Below, in pieces: positions 25,716-35,408 of a DNA stretch of 64,000 nucleotides (its first letter is position 1; the number at the start of each line of letters is the position of its first letter). The notes beneath the pieces were generated by a model that searched no databases, had not been told where the DNA came from, and saw only the letters and a list, made by a program, of their open reading frames with translations. The stretch is taken from NCBI RefSeq assembly GCF_000299415.1, contig NZ_AMPG01000001.1, positions 434,001 through 498,000 on the forward strand, in the 5' to 3' direction. The stretch comes from Candidatus Microthrix parvicella Bio17-1 (GTDB taxonomy: Bacteria > Actinomycetota > Acidimicrobiia > Acidimicrobiales > Microtrichaceae). The position numbers were made by a program, and so were the translations under genes.

Positions 25716-25749
25716 GGCGGACCGGAGCGGCACTGGCGGCCCGACCGGC

Positions 25750-26676
25750 TCACGTCGGATCGCGGCTCGCCGTTCCGGCCCTGACCCGTAGGATCTTGGC
25801 CAGGCGCACGAGCGTTTCCTCAAGGTCGTACTTCACCTGCCCCCAGGTGATGCGCACGGTGAGATAGCCGAACGAGGCCGCCTCGGCGTCGCGCAGCCGA
25901 TCCGACTCGAAGTCACGCTCCCTGGTGTGCCAGCTGCGGGAGTCGTTCTCGCCGATCACCATCTCGTCAGCCCACAGATGGTCCACCCGAACATCCCAAG
26001 GCATCCGCACCTGCTGACGAGGGGGCAGTCCCCCAGAGGCGGCCCATCGCTCCAGAAACAATCGCTCCAGTTCGCTCTCCGAGCCGCCGCCCGTACGCCG
26101 CTCGCTCAGGATGCGACGAAGCGCAGGCGTGCCACGAATACCGCGACCGGCCTGGTCATCGACCATCTGCTCCAGGGCCGCCAACGGCAGCCGGCGCTGA
26201 GCAAAGCTCAGGTCAACCACCCGATCCAGCTCACCGGCGGGCAACACCGCTGCCAGGTCGAAAAGCGTCTGAGGCACCGTCGTGACGATTACTCCATCGA
26301 GGTACTGAGAACGAACGCGACGGCGTCGACGAAAGAGTCGCACCCCTGCCGGCCCTGCGGCGTTGAGGTCGGTCGTCGACACGTCGACGGGTCCACCGGC
26401 CGAAATGCGCAGACCTGGGAGGTCATGGAGGTGACCGGCGGTTCAGTGGCTGACGGTCGCGCCCGGCACCGCAAGCGAGCCGGCATGGGCACGGCCCAAG
26501 GTGTCGGTGGGCACCGGCCCGAGCGCCACCACGTTACGCCCAAGCGCCACCCACCTGCCCGATGCGATCCGGTGGCGAACCATCCGTGGGGTCAGTCCAA
26601 CCTGGAGTAGCTGGGTGCGCGATGCCACCCCGTGTTGCTTGGCCGCCAACCGTCTCAGCACCGCCTCGTTCAGCAT
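25750..26676 (-). pseudogene. AbiEi-N/DUF559 protein interrupted by an in-frame TGA
   Basis: Two same-frame open stretches, 26676-26446 and 26442-25750, are separated only by TGA at 26443-26445. The first encodes an AbiEi-type N-terminal winged-helix segment (VASRTQLLQVGLTPRMVRHR, SGRWVALGRNVVALG). The second continues with HLHDLPGLR, VTTVPQTLFDLAAVL and a DUF559 Vsr-like nuclease domain (RSWHTRERDFESDRLRD). Readthrough gives one protein of normal length (about 308 codons). The site ATVSH-stop-TAG fits a lost Arg codon (CGA to TGA) as in the family SHR motif. Probably a decaying gene or sequencing error; an internal start for the second half is also possible. Confidence 0.75.
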
Positions 26677-26900
26677 GAACGAATCCTCGTTCCGGCTTGA
26701 CCAGATGTCACCGGGTGCCCGTCCCCGGGTACTTCGAGCCGGCCACCGCGCTGGTGCCCTACGGACGTCGCGCGTCGAGGTGGGGCCAACCGGGATTCAA
26801 CTGGCTGAAGGTGACGCCGGCGCGGCCCGAGAACACATTTGAGTGCTCCGACGGTCACCAAGTCGCGGCGGTGCCTGCGGGTGCGCCTGCGGGGCCCACC
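26677..26900. other. Intergenic region upstream of the AbiEi/DUF559 pseudogene
   Basis: About 220 bases between the pseudogene start and the serA stop. Short open frames here lack ribosome sites and family similarity. I see no RNA gene, strong hairpin or repeat; it probably holds the pseudogene promoter. Confidence 0.5.
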
Positions 26901-28463
26901 TCAGCCGATCGACTGAACCGACTCGATCCCATCGCCGGTGCGCAACACTTCAACCACCTTGGCCGGAGTCGCCTGCGTGGTGGTGACCACCATGAGTGAA
27001 CCCTCGCCCGACGGGTCCTTCCCCACGTTCATGTCCTCGATGTTCACCTTGGCCTCGCCGAGCACGCCACCGACAAAGCCGATGCGGCCAGGCACGTCGC
27101 TGTTGTGAATGACCAGCATGTGGGCGCCGACCGAGATGTCGACGGTGTGGTCGTCCACGCCAACGACCTTGGGCATCTGCTTGAGTCCCACCAACGCTCC
27201 TGACACCGACCGACCGCCACCGCTGATGGTGATGCGGCTCAGGTAATCAACCGCTTCGGTGCAGCTGATCGCTCGCACCTCGATGCCTTGCTGCTCGGCG
27301 ATCTGGGGGGCGTTGACGTAGCTGACCGGCTGGCCGGTGATCGCCCCGAAAAAGCCCTTCTGGGCGGACAGGGCGAGCAGGCGGGTGTCGTGCTCGGCGA
27401 TCTGCCCGCACAGCTCGATTTCGACGTGCGGGGCGTTGGCACCCACCAGCCCGGCGAAGATCCGGCCCAGTTCGTCGGCCAGGCCGAGGAACGGGCGCAC
27501 CGTCGTCGGCACCTCGGCCGCCTCGACGTTCACGGCAAAGGGAACGAAGTCACCCGCCAGCGCCAGCAGCACCATGTCGGCGATCACATCGCCCGCCTTG
27601 TCCTGGGCCTCGGTGGTTGAAGCACCCAAATGGGGGGTGACGATGACGTTGTCCAGCTCAAACAGGGGTGATTCAGTGGTGGGCTCTGATGCGAACACAT
27701 CCAGCGCCGCACCGGCGACGTGACCCGAGCGCACGGCGTCGGCCAGATCCTGCTCAACGATGATCCCGCCCCGGGCCACGTTGACGATCCGCAGGCCGGG
27801 GCGTGCCTTTGCCAGCCGATCGGCGTCGAGGAGTCCCACCGTCTCGGGGGTCCTTGCCAGATGCAGGGTGACGAAGTCGGACCGTTGCAACAGGTCGTCC
27901 AGTTCCAACAACTCGACGTTGAGCTGTCTGGCCCGCTCGGCGGACACGAACGGGTCATAGGCCACCAACTTCATGCCGAAGGCCATGGCCCGTTGGGCAA
28001 CCAGCGTGCCGATGCGGCCCAGGCCGATCACGCCCAGGGTTTTGTCGGCCAATTCCACGCCGTTCCACTGGCTGCGTTCCCATCGGCCCTGTCGCAGCGC
28101 AGCGCATGCCTGAGGAACGTTCCGGGCGAGCGCCAACAGCATGGCCATGGTGTGTTCGGCTGCAGACAGCGTGTTGGACTGCGGTGCGTTCACCACCATC
28201 ACGCCCCGCTTGGTGGCGGCGGCGACGTCCACGTTGTCCAACCCGATACCGGCACGGCCCACCATCACCAGGTCGCTCCCGGCGGCCAGCACCTCGTCGG
28301 TCACCTGCGTGGCCGATCGGATGATCAGCGCCGCAGCACCGGGCACGGCCTCTACCAGTTGTTTCGGGCTGAGGCCCAGCTGGACGTCGACGGAGTGCCC
28401 GGCCTCCCGAAGGCGGTCGAGCCCAGGATCGGCGATCTTCTCGGTTACCAGGATACGAGCCAT
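26901..28463 (-). CDS. serA: D-3-phosphoglycerate dehydrogenase
   Basis: First committed step of serine synthesis. The 520-residue long-form protein has an N-terminal substrate/NAD domain (GRAGIGLDNVDV, GVIGLGRIG dinucleotide motif, VNVARGGIIVEQDLADAV, PHLGAST), then the allosteric substrate-binding domain and a C-terminal ACT domain (LVIHNSDVPGRIGFVGGVLG), as in mycobacterial SerA that is inhibited by serine. ATG 28463 (MARILVTEKI) matches the family start; an upstream extension lacks support. Confidence 0.95.
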   Translation of the reverse strand: MARILVTEKIADPGLDRLREAGHSVDVQLGLSPKQLVEAVPGAAALIIRSATQVTDEVLAAGSDLVMVGRAGIGLDNVDVAAATKRGVMVVNAPQSNTLSAAEHTMAMLLALARNVPQACAALRQGRWERSQWNGVELADKTLGVIGLGRIGTLVAQRAMAFGMKLVAYDPFVSAERARQLNVELLELDDLLQRSDFVTLHLARTPETVGLLDADRLAKARPGLRIVNVARGGIIVEQDLADAVRSGHVAGAALDVFASEPTTESPLFELDNVIVTPHLGASTTEAQDKAGDVIADMVLLALAGDFVPFAVNVEAAEVPTTVRPFLGLADELGRIFAGLVGANAPHVEIELCGQIAEHDTRLLALSAQKGFFGAITGQPVSYVNAPQIAEQQGIEVRAISCTEAVDYLSRITISGGGRSVSGALVGLKQMPKVVGVDDHTVDISVGAHMLVIHNSDVPGRIGFVGGVLGEAKVNIEDMNVGKDPSGEGSLMVVTTTQATPAKVVEVLRTGDGIESVQSIG

Positions 28464-28584
28464 GTCTTCATCGTGACCGCTCCCCGGCCCTCGCCACAAC
28501 GTGACCGGTATCGCAGTGCGATCCGACACCTGCAACGGTCACGCTCCCACCGCCACGAAGCGACCGGGCAACGCCAACGGGACG

Positions 28585-28590
28585 TAGCAT
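28585..28590 (+). promoter_or_regulatory. -10 box of the SDR/DUF2867 gene (leaderless)
   Basis: TAGCAT lies 9 nt before ATG 28600; no Shine-Dalgarno sequence. Confidence 0.4.
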
Positions 28591-28599
28591 TCTGGCTGC

Positions 28600-30081
28600 A
28601 TGAACATCCTGCTCACCGGAGCGACCGGCTACATCGGCGGGCGGCTGGCGCCCCGTCTTCTCGATGATGGACACCAGGTCCGATGCCTCGTACGAACCCC
28701 ATCCAAGCTTCGCGACGTGCCGTGGCGGGATTCGGTCGAGCTCGCCGACGGCGACGTGCTCCGACCCGAGACGCTCGAACAGGCGATGGAGGGCATCGAC
28801 GTCGTCTACTACCTCGTCCACTCGCTCGGCGGCGCCGACTTTGTCGAGGTGGATCGTCGAGCCGCCTCCAACGTTGCCAAGGCGGCCGAGCACGCCGGGG
28901 TGAAGCGCATCATCTACCTGGGCGGCCTCCACCCGGAGGGCGACGAGCTTTCAGATCACCTGGCCTCCCGCCAGGAGGTGGGGCAGGTGTTTCTCGACGG
29001 CGAGGTGCCCGCCGCGGTGCTTCAGGCCGCGATCATTTTGGGTTCGGGCTCGGCGTCCTTCGAGATGATGCGATACCTCACCGAGCGGTTGCCCGCGATG
29101 ATCACGCCGAAGTGGGTCCACAACCGCATCCAGCCGATCGCGGTGCGAGACGTCATCTGGTACCTCGCCCAGGCGGTGCACCTCGACGACGACGTCAACC
29201 GCACCTTCGATATTGGCGGCCCCGAAGTGTTCACCTACGTGGAGATGATGCAGCGATACGCCAAGGTTGCGGGGTTGCGCCGTCGCATCATCATCCCCGT
29301 GCCGGTGCTCACCCCCAAGTCGTCGGCCCACTGGGTCAACGTGGTCACCCCGGTGCCCCGCTCCATCGCAGCGCCGTTGATCGAGTCGGTGATCCACGAG
29401 GTGGTCACCGACGAGCACGACCTGGCCGACCAGGTCGGGGAGCCGCCGTGGGGTCCCACCGGATACGAACAAGCGGTATCGCTGGCGCTCGAACGCATCA
29501 AGCGGGGCGAGGTCACCACCCGCTGGTCGAACGCCTCGACCGCCGGAGCACCGTCTGATCCGCTGCCCAGCGATCCGGACTGGACCGGCGGCAGCATCTA
29601 CCTCGACCGGCGCGAATTGGCCTGCGACGCCGGTCCGGGCCTGCTCTGGGAGGTGGTCGAGGGCATCGGCGGCGATCGGGGCTGGTACTCGTTCCCCCTC
29701 GCCTGGTCGGTGCGAGGATGGATGGACCGCCTGGTCGGCGGAGTTGGGCTGCGACGCGGGCGCCGCAACCCCAACCGGCTCTTTGTCGGCGAGGCGTTGG
29801 ACTTCTGGCGGGTCGAGGAGCTTGAACGGGGCCGCCTGCTTCGGCTCCGGGCCGAGATGAAGGTGCCGGGCCTGGCGTGGCTGGAGTTCCGGGTCGAGCC
29901 GGGGTCAACCGGGGATTCCACATCAACGCTGCATCAACTGGCGACGTTTGTGCCCACCGGGCTGGCGGGCCACGTCTACTGGTGGCTGGTCTGGCCGTTC
30001 CACGGGATCGTTTTTGGCGGCATGTTGCGCAACATCGCCAAAAGCGCCGAGCGGCACCGCGAACTTGAAAACCGAAGCTGA
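28600..30081 (+). CDS. NAD(P)-binding SDR protein with C-terminal DUF2867
   Basis: A 493-residue two-domain protein. The N-terminal atypical SDR/NmrA-like domain has LLTGATGYIGGRLAPRLL and the YYLVHSLGG block; the C-terminal third (from about residue 330, GPGLLWEVVEGIGGDRGWYS to LVWPFHGIVFGGM) is DUF2867, with a hydrophobic segment near the end. Proteins of this type are annotated as epimerase- or reductase-like with unknown substrate. Divergent from serA; convergent with the following FabG-type gene. Confidence 0.85.
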   Translation: MNILLTGATGYIGGRLAPRLLDDGHQVRCLVRTPSKLRDVPWRDSVELADGDVLRPETLEQAMEGIDVVYYLVHSLGGADFVEVDRRAASNVAKAAEHAGVKRIIYLGGLHPEGDELSDHLASRQEVGQVFLDGEVPAAVLQAAIILGSGSASFEMMRYLTERLPAMITPKWVHNRIQPIAVRDVIWYLAQAVHLDDDVNRTFDIGGPEVFTYVEMMQRYAKVAGLRRRIIIPVPVLTPKSSAHWVNVVTPVPRSIAAPLIESVIHEVVTDEHDLADQVGEPPWGPTGYEQAVSLALERIKRGEVTTRWSNASTAGAPSDPLPSDPDWTGGSIYLDRRELACDAGPGLLWEVVEGIGGDRGWYSFPLAWSVRGWMDRLVGGVGLRRGRRNPNRLFVGEALDFWRVEELERGRLLRLRAEMKVPGLAWLEFRVEPGSTGDSTSTLHQLATFVPTGLAGHVYWWLVWPFHGIVFGGMLRNIAKSAERHRELENRS

Positions 30082-30109
30082 GGCGATCCTGAGCCCGGTC
30101 GTCCTCCTC

Positions 30110-30128
30110 GCCCGATGCTCCGTCGGGC
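30110..30128 (+). terminator. Candidate terminator between convergent genes
   Basis: GCCCGA (30110-30115) and TCGGGC (30123-30128) form a 6-bp stem with a 7-nt loop, followed by CTTAT. Weak T run; lies between the DUF2867 gene and the convergent SDR gene. Confidence 0.4.
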
Positions 30129-30129
30129 C

Positions 30130-30906
30130 TTATCCCACGGTCGCCAAGCCACCATCGACGGGGATGATCGCACCGGTGACGTAGGCACCGGCACGGGAAG
30201 CAAGGAAGCGGGCAACCCCGGCCATGTCGTCGGGGCGCCCAATCCGCTTCAGCGGCGCCTGCTCGGCGATCTGCTCGCCGAAGCTCTCCAGCGTGGCCGC
30301 CATCATCTTCGACTCGAACGGTCCAGGTGCAACCGCGTTCACGGTGATCGCCGGTGCGAGTTGCTTGGCGAGGTGCCGGGTGAGTTGGTGGACCGCCGCC
30401 TTGGATGACGAGTACGAATACGTCTCCATGATCGGCACCTGGATGCCATCGATCGAGCCGATGTTGATCACCCGCGCCGGCTCCTCGGCGCTGCCGGCCG
30501 CACGGAGAAGGGGCAGACAGAACTTGGTCACGTGAAACACGCCGGCCACGTTCAGGTTGAGTACCCGGTCCCACGATGCCTGGTCGTGATCCTCCAGGGG
30601 CGCACCCCAGGTGGCACCGGCGTTGTTCACCAGCACGTCCAGGTGATCGGTCTGGGCGCCAACAGCGTCGGCCAGTGCCCGAGCGCCATCCTCGCTGCTG
30701 AGGTCGGCCACGATTGCCGAGGCGCTTCCGCCGCCCAGATCATTGAGTTCGGCGGCGGTCGTCTCCAGTTCCGCAGCCTTCCGGGCGGCGATGAACACTC
30801 GGGCCCCGTCTGCGACGAACCCGCGGGCGATCATGGCACCGATGCCTCGGGAACCGCCCGTGACCAATGCGGTCTTGCCCCTCACCGAAAACAGGTCGTC
30901 ACTCAT
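30130..30906 (-). CDS. Short-chain dehydrogenase/reductase (FabG-like)
   Basis: Classical SDR of 258 residues: TGGSRGIGAMIARGF cofactor motif, VNNAGATWG, the catalytic YSYSSSKAAVHQL (Tyr and Lys) and AVAPGPFESKM. ATG 30906 is chosen because GGGGGA lies just upstream. The substrate is not predictable; the closest general relatives act on acyl, sugar or steroid alcohols. Divergent from the EamA transporter. Confidence 0.88.
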   Translation of the reverse strand: MSDDLFSVRGKTALVTGGSRGIGAMIARGFVADGARVFIAARKAAELETTAAELNDLGGGSASAIVADLSSEDGARALADAVGAQTDHLDVLVNNAGATWGAPLEDHDQASWDRVLNLNVAGVFHVTKFCLPLLRAAGSAEEPARVINIGSIDGIQVPIMETYSYSSSKAAVHQLTRHLAKQLAPAITVNAVAPGPFESKMMAATLESFGEQIAEQAPLKRIGRPDDMAGVARFLASRAGAYVTGAIIPVDGGLATVG

Positions 30907-30974
30907 GTTGTTCCCCCAGCTTGGTTGTGGCGAGCGAGTGTACCGAGACCCAGCAGCGCACACCCTGAAAGGAT

Positions 30975-31877
30975 GTGTCGGTGACCGAGCGCCACACCGT
31001 CGCCACTTCGCTCGGCGAGGCGCCGATCGCTGCGTTCATGCTCGGTGGGGTTTCGATGTACGTCGGAGCCGCCATTGCGGTCGGCCTGTTCGACGAGGTC
31101 GGTGCGGGCAGCACCGCCTGGCTTCGATTGTTCGGAGCGACCGTCGCCTTGGTGGTTCTTACCCGCCCTTGGCGTCGGCGCCTGCGGCACCTCCTGGCGT
31201 CCCGGACGGTGCTCGGCGCCGCGCTCACCTTCGGGATCATCTCGGCGACCATGAACACGTCGTTCTACCTCGCCCTCAACAGCCTGCCGTTGGGTACGGC
31301 CGTGGCGCTTGAGTTCACAGGGCCCATCGCCGTGGGTCTCTGGGCGGCCCGAACCCGCCGCAACGTTGCCGCAGTGGCACTGGCGTCGGCGGGCGTGATC
31401 CTGCTGGCCCGCATCGAATGGCGGGCCAATGCCAACGGCCTCCTCTTCGTGGCGATCGCAGCAGCGTGTTGGGCCGGGTACGTCATCCTCGGCAAACGGC
31501 TGGCGGGTCACGGCCTGGGGGTGACCGGGTTGTGCCTCTCCACTTTGATGGGCACGCTCGCACTCGCGCCCGTCTTCGCCCCGGGGGCCGTGCCGGCGCT
31601 GACCAGCCCGACACTGGCCCTGACGGCGCTTGCGGTGGGGGTGCTGGCCAATGTGGTGCCCTACGGCATCGACCAGTTGGTGTTGCCCCGCCTGACCCAC
31701 GGCCAGTTCGCCCTGCTGCTGGCGGTGCTTCCGGCAACCGCCACCCTGGTGGCTGCGATCACCTTGCGCCAGATTCCAACAACGGTCGAGTTGCTCGGCA
31801 TCATCGCCGTGTCGGCTGGTGTCGCCCTACGCGACGCGCCCTCGACCCCTGAGCTGACAACGGACGCGCTGCTCTGA
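30975..31877 (+). CDS. EamA/RhtA-type drug/metabolite transporter
   Basis: Polytopic membrane protein of 300 residues with about ten hydrophobic segments arranged as two repeated EamA domains (LGAALTFGIISATMNTSFYLAL-type and VGVLANVVPYGIDQLVLPRLT). RhtA members export threonine/homoserine and related compounds; the substrate here is not known. AAAGGA precedes the GTG at 30975. Confidence 0.85.
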   Translation: MSVTERHTVATSLGEAPIAAFMLGGVSMYVGAAIAVGLFDEVGAGSTAWLRLFGATVALVVLTRPWRRRLRHLLASRTVLGAALTFGIISATMNTSFYLALNSLPLGTAVALEFTGPIAVGLWAARTRRNVAAVALASAGVILLARIEWRANANGLLFVAIAAACWAGYVILGKRLAGHGLGVTGLCLSTLMGTLALAPVFAPGAVPALTSPTLALTALAVGVLANVVPYGIDQLVLPRLTHGQFALLLAVLPATATLVAAITLRQIPTTVELLGIIAVSAGVALRDAPSTPELTTDALL

Positions 31878-31896
31878 ACAGGCGGGCGGTGAGTAA

Positions 31897-31917
31897 GCAT
31901 GCTGCACGAAGGCATGC
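31897..31917. terminator. Weak stem-loop between convergent transporter and galE
   Basis: GCATGC (31897-31902) and GCATGC (31912-31917) flank a 9-nt loop in the 72-nt region between two gene 3' ends. No T run; low confidence. Confidence 0.25.
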
Positions 31918-31949
31918 CGTGAGCCGTGAGCCAGGAGCGCCTCGTCGCC

Positions 31950-32984
31950 CTACGTGGCCAGCGAGGCGGCCTCGGGGTGTAACGCCACCCAACCCTCCCA
32001 CGCCGAGGCAACCATGTCGTCCAGGTTGCGGCTGGCGGTCCACCCCAGGACGTCGGCGATGCGATCCACTTTGGCCACCAGCGCGGCAGGGTCGCCGGGG
32101 CGTCGCGCCACCACCTGTGCGCCCACCGGGCGGCCAAGCACTCGACCGATGGCGTCAATCACCTCCTGCACCGACGATCCTTCGCCCGTGCCAACGTTGA
32201 GCACCAGACCGTTCACCTCGGCACCCCCGCCAGAACCGCCAGAACCGGCAGCGAGCGCGTCGAGCGCGCAGATGTGGGCATCGGCCAGGTCTGCGATGTG
32301 CACGTAGTCGCGGATGCAGGTGCCGTCGGGGGTGGGCCAGTCGGCGCCGAAGATCCGGGGCGCCTCGCCGCGCGTCAGCGCGTCAAACACCATCGGGATC
32401 AGGTTGAACACCCCAGGATCGCCCAGTTCGGGGGTGGCCGCGCCTGCCACGTTGAAGTATCGGAGTGCGGCGTAACTCAGGCCTGCGGAGCGGGCAACAT
32501 CGGCCAGCAGCCACTCGCCGATCAGCTTCGATTCGCCGTACGGGTTGATCGGCTGAGCCGGGGTGTCTTCGCTGATCAGCCCATCGGTCGCCATGCCGTA
32601 GGTGGCGGCCGACGACGAGAACAGAAAGCGGTCGACGCCCGCATCGACGCAGCACTCCAGCAGCGTGGCCATGGCGGTGACGTTCTGGCGGTAGTACCAC
32701 AGCGGGCGTGCCACCGACTCGCCCACCTGTTTCTTGGCGGCGATGTGGATCACCGAGGTGACCCCGAGGTCGCCGAGGACCGCCGACACCACACGGGCAT
32801 CACCAACGTCACCCTCAACAAACGGGACACCGTCAGGCAACCGGTCTGCCGTTCCGGTCGACAAGTCGTCGAGCACCGCCACCCGCCGCCCCGAGGAGGC
32901 CAGCGCATGGCTGATGTGGGCGCCGATGTAGCCGGCGCCCCCGGTCACCAGGATCGTGCCACTGTCGTCGTTTGCGTCGGTCAT
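31950..32984 (-). CDS. galE: UDP-glucose 4-epimerase
   Basis: Extended SDR interconverting UDP-glucose and UDP-galactose for envelope sugars. The 344-residue protein has LVTGGAGYIGAHISHAL, LFSSSAATYG, the catalytic PYGESKLIGEW (Tyr and Lys), RYFNVAGA and RDYVHIADLADAH. It could alternatively act on UDP-GlcNAc. TAACCT lies 6 nt before ATG 32984, suggesting its own leaderless start although the HAD gene is only 9 nt upstream. Confidence 0.9.
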   Translation of the reverse strand: MTDANDDSGTILVTGGAGYIGAHISHALASSGRRVAVLDDLSTGTADRLPDGVPFVEGDVGDARVVSAVLGDLGVTSVIHIAAKKQVGESVARPLWYYRQNVTAMATLLECCVDAGVDRFLFSSSAATYGMATDGLISEDTPAQPINPYGESKLIGEWLLADVARSAGLSYAALRYFNVAGAATPELGDPGVFNLIPMVFDALTRGEAPRIFGADWPTPDGTCIRDYVHIADLADAHICALDALAAGSGGSGGGAEVNGLVLNVGTGEGSSVQEVIDAIGRVLGRPVGAQVVARRPGDPAALVAKVDRIADVLGWTASRNLDDMVASAWEGWVALHPEAASLAT

Positions 32985-32990
32985 GGTGCC

Positions 32991-32996
32991 AGGTTA
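32991..32996 (-). promoter_or_regulatory. -10 box of galE (leaderless)
   Basis: Minus-strand TAACCT 6 nt before ATG 32984; overlaps the HAD gene stop. Confidence 0.35.
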
Positions 32997-33641
32997 TGAG
33001 GCGTGTCGGCCCGGGTCGGCTTCGAGGGGCAGGCCGAGCGAGATCAGTTCATGTCGCAGCTTGTCGGGGTTGGTAAAGAGCAGTGCCGTCATTCCAAAGT
33101 TTCGGGCGGCGTCCACGTTGTCGAGGCGATCGTCGATGAACACCGCATGGGAGGCCTCGACCCGAAACCGCTCGCACGCCATTGCGTAGATGGCCGGATC
33201 GGGCTTGATCACTCCGACGTCCCCCGACAGCAGCCACCCGTCCAAGCGGTGCAGCACCGCAAAGCGTGGATCCTCAACGATACGGTCGAAGGTGGAACGG
33301 GCGAAGTTGGAAAGCGCGTACCGGGGAACTCCGGCCCTGCCCAATTCGTCGATGATCTCCACCGTGCCGGCGATCGGCTCGGCCAGGGTTTCGGGCCATC
33401 GCGTCCAGTACGCCCAGATCAGTTCGCCATGCTCCGGGTGGCGAGCCTCGACCTCGGCCAGAACGTCGGTGTGGGAACGGCCACGGTCGAGTTCCTCGTT
33501 GACCGCCACCGTCATCACCTCGGAGGTAAACCTCCCAAGCTCGACGGGATCGGGGATCAATTCGGCGTAGAGCCGTCGAGGAGACCACGGCATCACCACG
33601 TTGCCAAGGTCGAAGAACACCACCTGCGGAGTTCCGGTCAT
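32994..33641 (-). CDS. HAD-superfamily phosphatase (YihX-like)
   Basis: A 215-residue HAD-IA hydrolase. Motif I is [12 protein letters not shown] (DxGN form typical of YihX-type sugar phosphatases), motif II around YALSNFAR, motif III Lys near VIKPDPAIY, motif [14 protein letters not shown]. Probably hydrolyses a sugar phosphate; the location directly upstream of galE is compatible but not proof. ATG 33641. Confidence 0.85.
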   Translation of the reverse strand: MTGTPQVVFFDLGNVVMPWSPRRLYAELIPDPVELGRFTSEVMTVAVNEELDRGRSHTDVLAEVEARHPEHGELIWAYWTRWPETLAEPIAGTVEIIDELGRAGVPRYALSNFARSTFDRIVEDPRFAVLHRLDGWLLSGDVGVIKPDPAIYAMACERFRVEASHAVFIDDRLDNVDAARNFGMTALLFTNPDKLRHELISLGLPLEADPGRHAS

Positions 33642-33682
33642 GGCGGCTTTCTAGTTCACGATGGCGTCGGACGTCACGGCGA

Positions 33683-33688
33683 TACCAT
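33683..33688 (+). promoter_or_regulatory. -10 box of the mutase large subunit gene (leaderless)
   Basis: TACCAT lies 6 nt before ATG 33695 (3 nt before the alternative GTG 33692). Confidence 0.45.
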
Positions 33689-33694
33689 GGCGTG

Positions 33695-35407
33695 ATGGCA
33701 CCAGGTTCGACCCCTCACGCCCCCGGCGGCGACGGCCCAACCGGTGACAGCCCGCCGACACCACCGGGTTCCAACGACACGGCGACGGGCTCCCGGGAGG
33801 CGTGGCAGGCCGCATTCGATGCCTCACCGGGCGCCGACGTGCCCCACGCCACCATGTCGGGAGTGCCCGTTGATGGTGTCTACGGACACCCGCCCTATCC
33901 CGGCCAGTTCCCCTACACCCGCGGCATTCACGCCTCGATGTACCGAACCCGCAATTGGACCATGCGCATGTTCGCCGGGTTCGGCACAGCGGGTGACACC
34001 AACGCCCGCTTTCACGAACTGTTGGCGGCCGGGGGCACCGGCCTGTCGACCGCGTTCGACATGCCCACGCTGCTGGGCCGTGATTCGGACCACGAGTGGT
34101 CGATCGGCGAGGTGGGTCGGGCCGGTGTGGCCGTCGACAGCCTGGCCGATATGGAGGACCTGTTTGCGGGTATCGACCTGAGCCAGGTCACCACGTCGAT
34201 GACCATCAACGGTCCAGCGGCACCGATCATGGCCGCCTACGTTGCCGTGGCGGAGGGCAACGGCACGCCCCGTGCCCGCTTGGGCGGCACCATTCAGAAC
34301 GACATTCTCAAGGAGTACCACGCCCAGAAGGAGTACCTGTTTCCGCCGCGGCCATCGATGCGGCTGGTCACCGATCTGATGGCGTTCGCTGCCGCCGAGA
34401 TACCCAAGTGGAACCCCGTCTCGGTGTCCGGCTACCACATTCGAGAGGCAGGCTCGACCGCCGCCCAAGAACTGGCGTTCACCCTGGCCGACGGATTTGC
34501 CTATGTCGAGGCTGCCATCGCCGCCGGGCTCGATGTCGATACGTTCGCTCCCCGCCTCTCGTTCTTCTTCAACAGCCACTCGGACTTTTTTGAGGAGATT
34601 GGGAAATTTCGCGCTGCCCGTCGCATCTGGGCCACTTGGATGCGCCACCGCTACGGCGCCACCGACGAGCGGTCGATGAAGTTGCGTTTCCACACACAGA
34701 CCGCCGGCGTCTCGCTCACCGCACAGCAGAGTGAGATCAACATTGCACGGGTGGCCACTCAGGCGTTGGCCGCCGTGCTCGGAGGCACGCAGAGCCTCCA
34801 CACCGACAGCCACGATGAGGCGCTGGCCCTGCCAACCGAGCAGGCAGCCCGCATCGCCCTCCGCACCCAGCAGATCATCGCCGAGGAGACCGGCGTGACC
34901 GCGGTGGCCGACCCTCTTGGCGGCTCGGAGTACGTCGAGTGGATGACCGACGAGATGGAACGACAGGCCGGGGAGATCTTCGATCACCTCGACAAACTCG
35001 GCTCGGGGTCGATGCTGGAGGGCGTCTACGAGGGCATTGAGGCGGGATATTTCATGCGCGAGATCTCTGAAGCCTCCTACACGTTCGAGCGAGCGGTGAA
35101 CACTGGCGATCGCATCACCGTTGGAGTCAACGGCTACACCGATGGCGACGACGGCTCCCCGCGCCTGCTCTCGATCAACCCGGAGGTCGAGGCCTTGCAG
35201 CTCAAACGATTGGAAAACGTGCGGCGCTCCCGCAACAACGACTCCGTGAACGAGGCGCTGAGCTGCCTGGCCACCTCGGCCGCCGACTCGACCATCAACC
35301 TGATGCCGCCGCTGATCGAGGCGATGAGGGCCCACGTGACGCTGGGAGAGACCACCGCCTGTCTGGAGGGTGTCTTCGGCAGCTACCGGGAGGCGGAGGT
35401 GCTTTGA
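33695..35407 (+). CDS. icmA: Acyl-CoA mutase large subunit, isobutyryl-CoA mutase-like
   Basis: Catalytic subunit of an adenosylcobalamin-dependent acyl-CoA mutase, 570 residues, with the TIM barrel block [63 protein letters not shown] and [15 protein letters not shown]. It lacks its own B12 domain, supplied by the next gene. At the positions equivalent to methylmalonyl-CoA mutase Tyr89 and Arg207 it has Phe (WTMRMF) and Gln (HAQKEY), the pair known from isobutyryl-CoA mutase IcmA. The first 45 residues are Pro/Gly-rich and probably disordered. Isobutyryl/n-butyryl-CoA is the favoured substrate; other short acyl-CoAs are possible. Confidence 0.75.
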   Translation: MAPGSTPHAPGGDGPTGDSPPTPPGSNDTATGSREAWQAAFDASPGADVPHATMSGVPVDGVYGHPPYPGQFPYTRGIHASMYRTRNWTMRMFAGFGTAGDTNARFHELLAAGGTGLSTAFDMPTLLGRDSDHEWSIGEVGRAGVAVDSLADMEDLFAGIDLSQVTTSMTINGPAAPIMAAYVAVAEGNGTPRARLGGTIQNDILKEYHAQKEYLFPPRPSMRLVTDLMAFAAAEIPKWNPVSVSGYHIREAGSTAAQELAFTLADGFAYVEAAIAAGLDVDTFAPRLSFFFNSHSDFFEEIGKFRAARRIWATWMRHRYGATDERSMKLRFHTQTAGVSLTAQQSEINIARVATQALAAVLGGTQSLHTDSHDEALALPTEQAARIALRTQQIIAEETGVTAVADPLGGSEYVEWMTDEMERQAGEIFDHLDKLGSGSMLEGVYEGIEAGYFMREISEASYTFERAVNTGDRITVGVNGYTDGDDGSPRLLSINPEVEALQLKRLENVRRSRNNDSVNEALSCLATSAADSTINLMPPLIEAMRAHVTLGETTACLEGVFGSYREAEVL

Positions 35408-35408
35408 G

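Noticed and set aside
26443-26445. Selenocysteine or other recoding of the TGA in the AbiEi/DUF559 gene
   Set aside because: No downstream hairpin that looks like a SECIS, and the family has Arg at this position, not Cys or Sec.
26501-26842. Small plus-strand frame upstream of the pseudogene
   Set aside because: No ribosome site or family, and it overlaps the pseudogene antisense.
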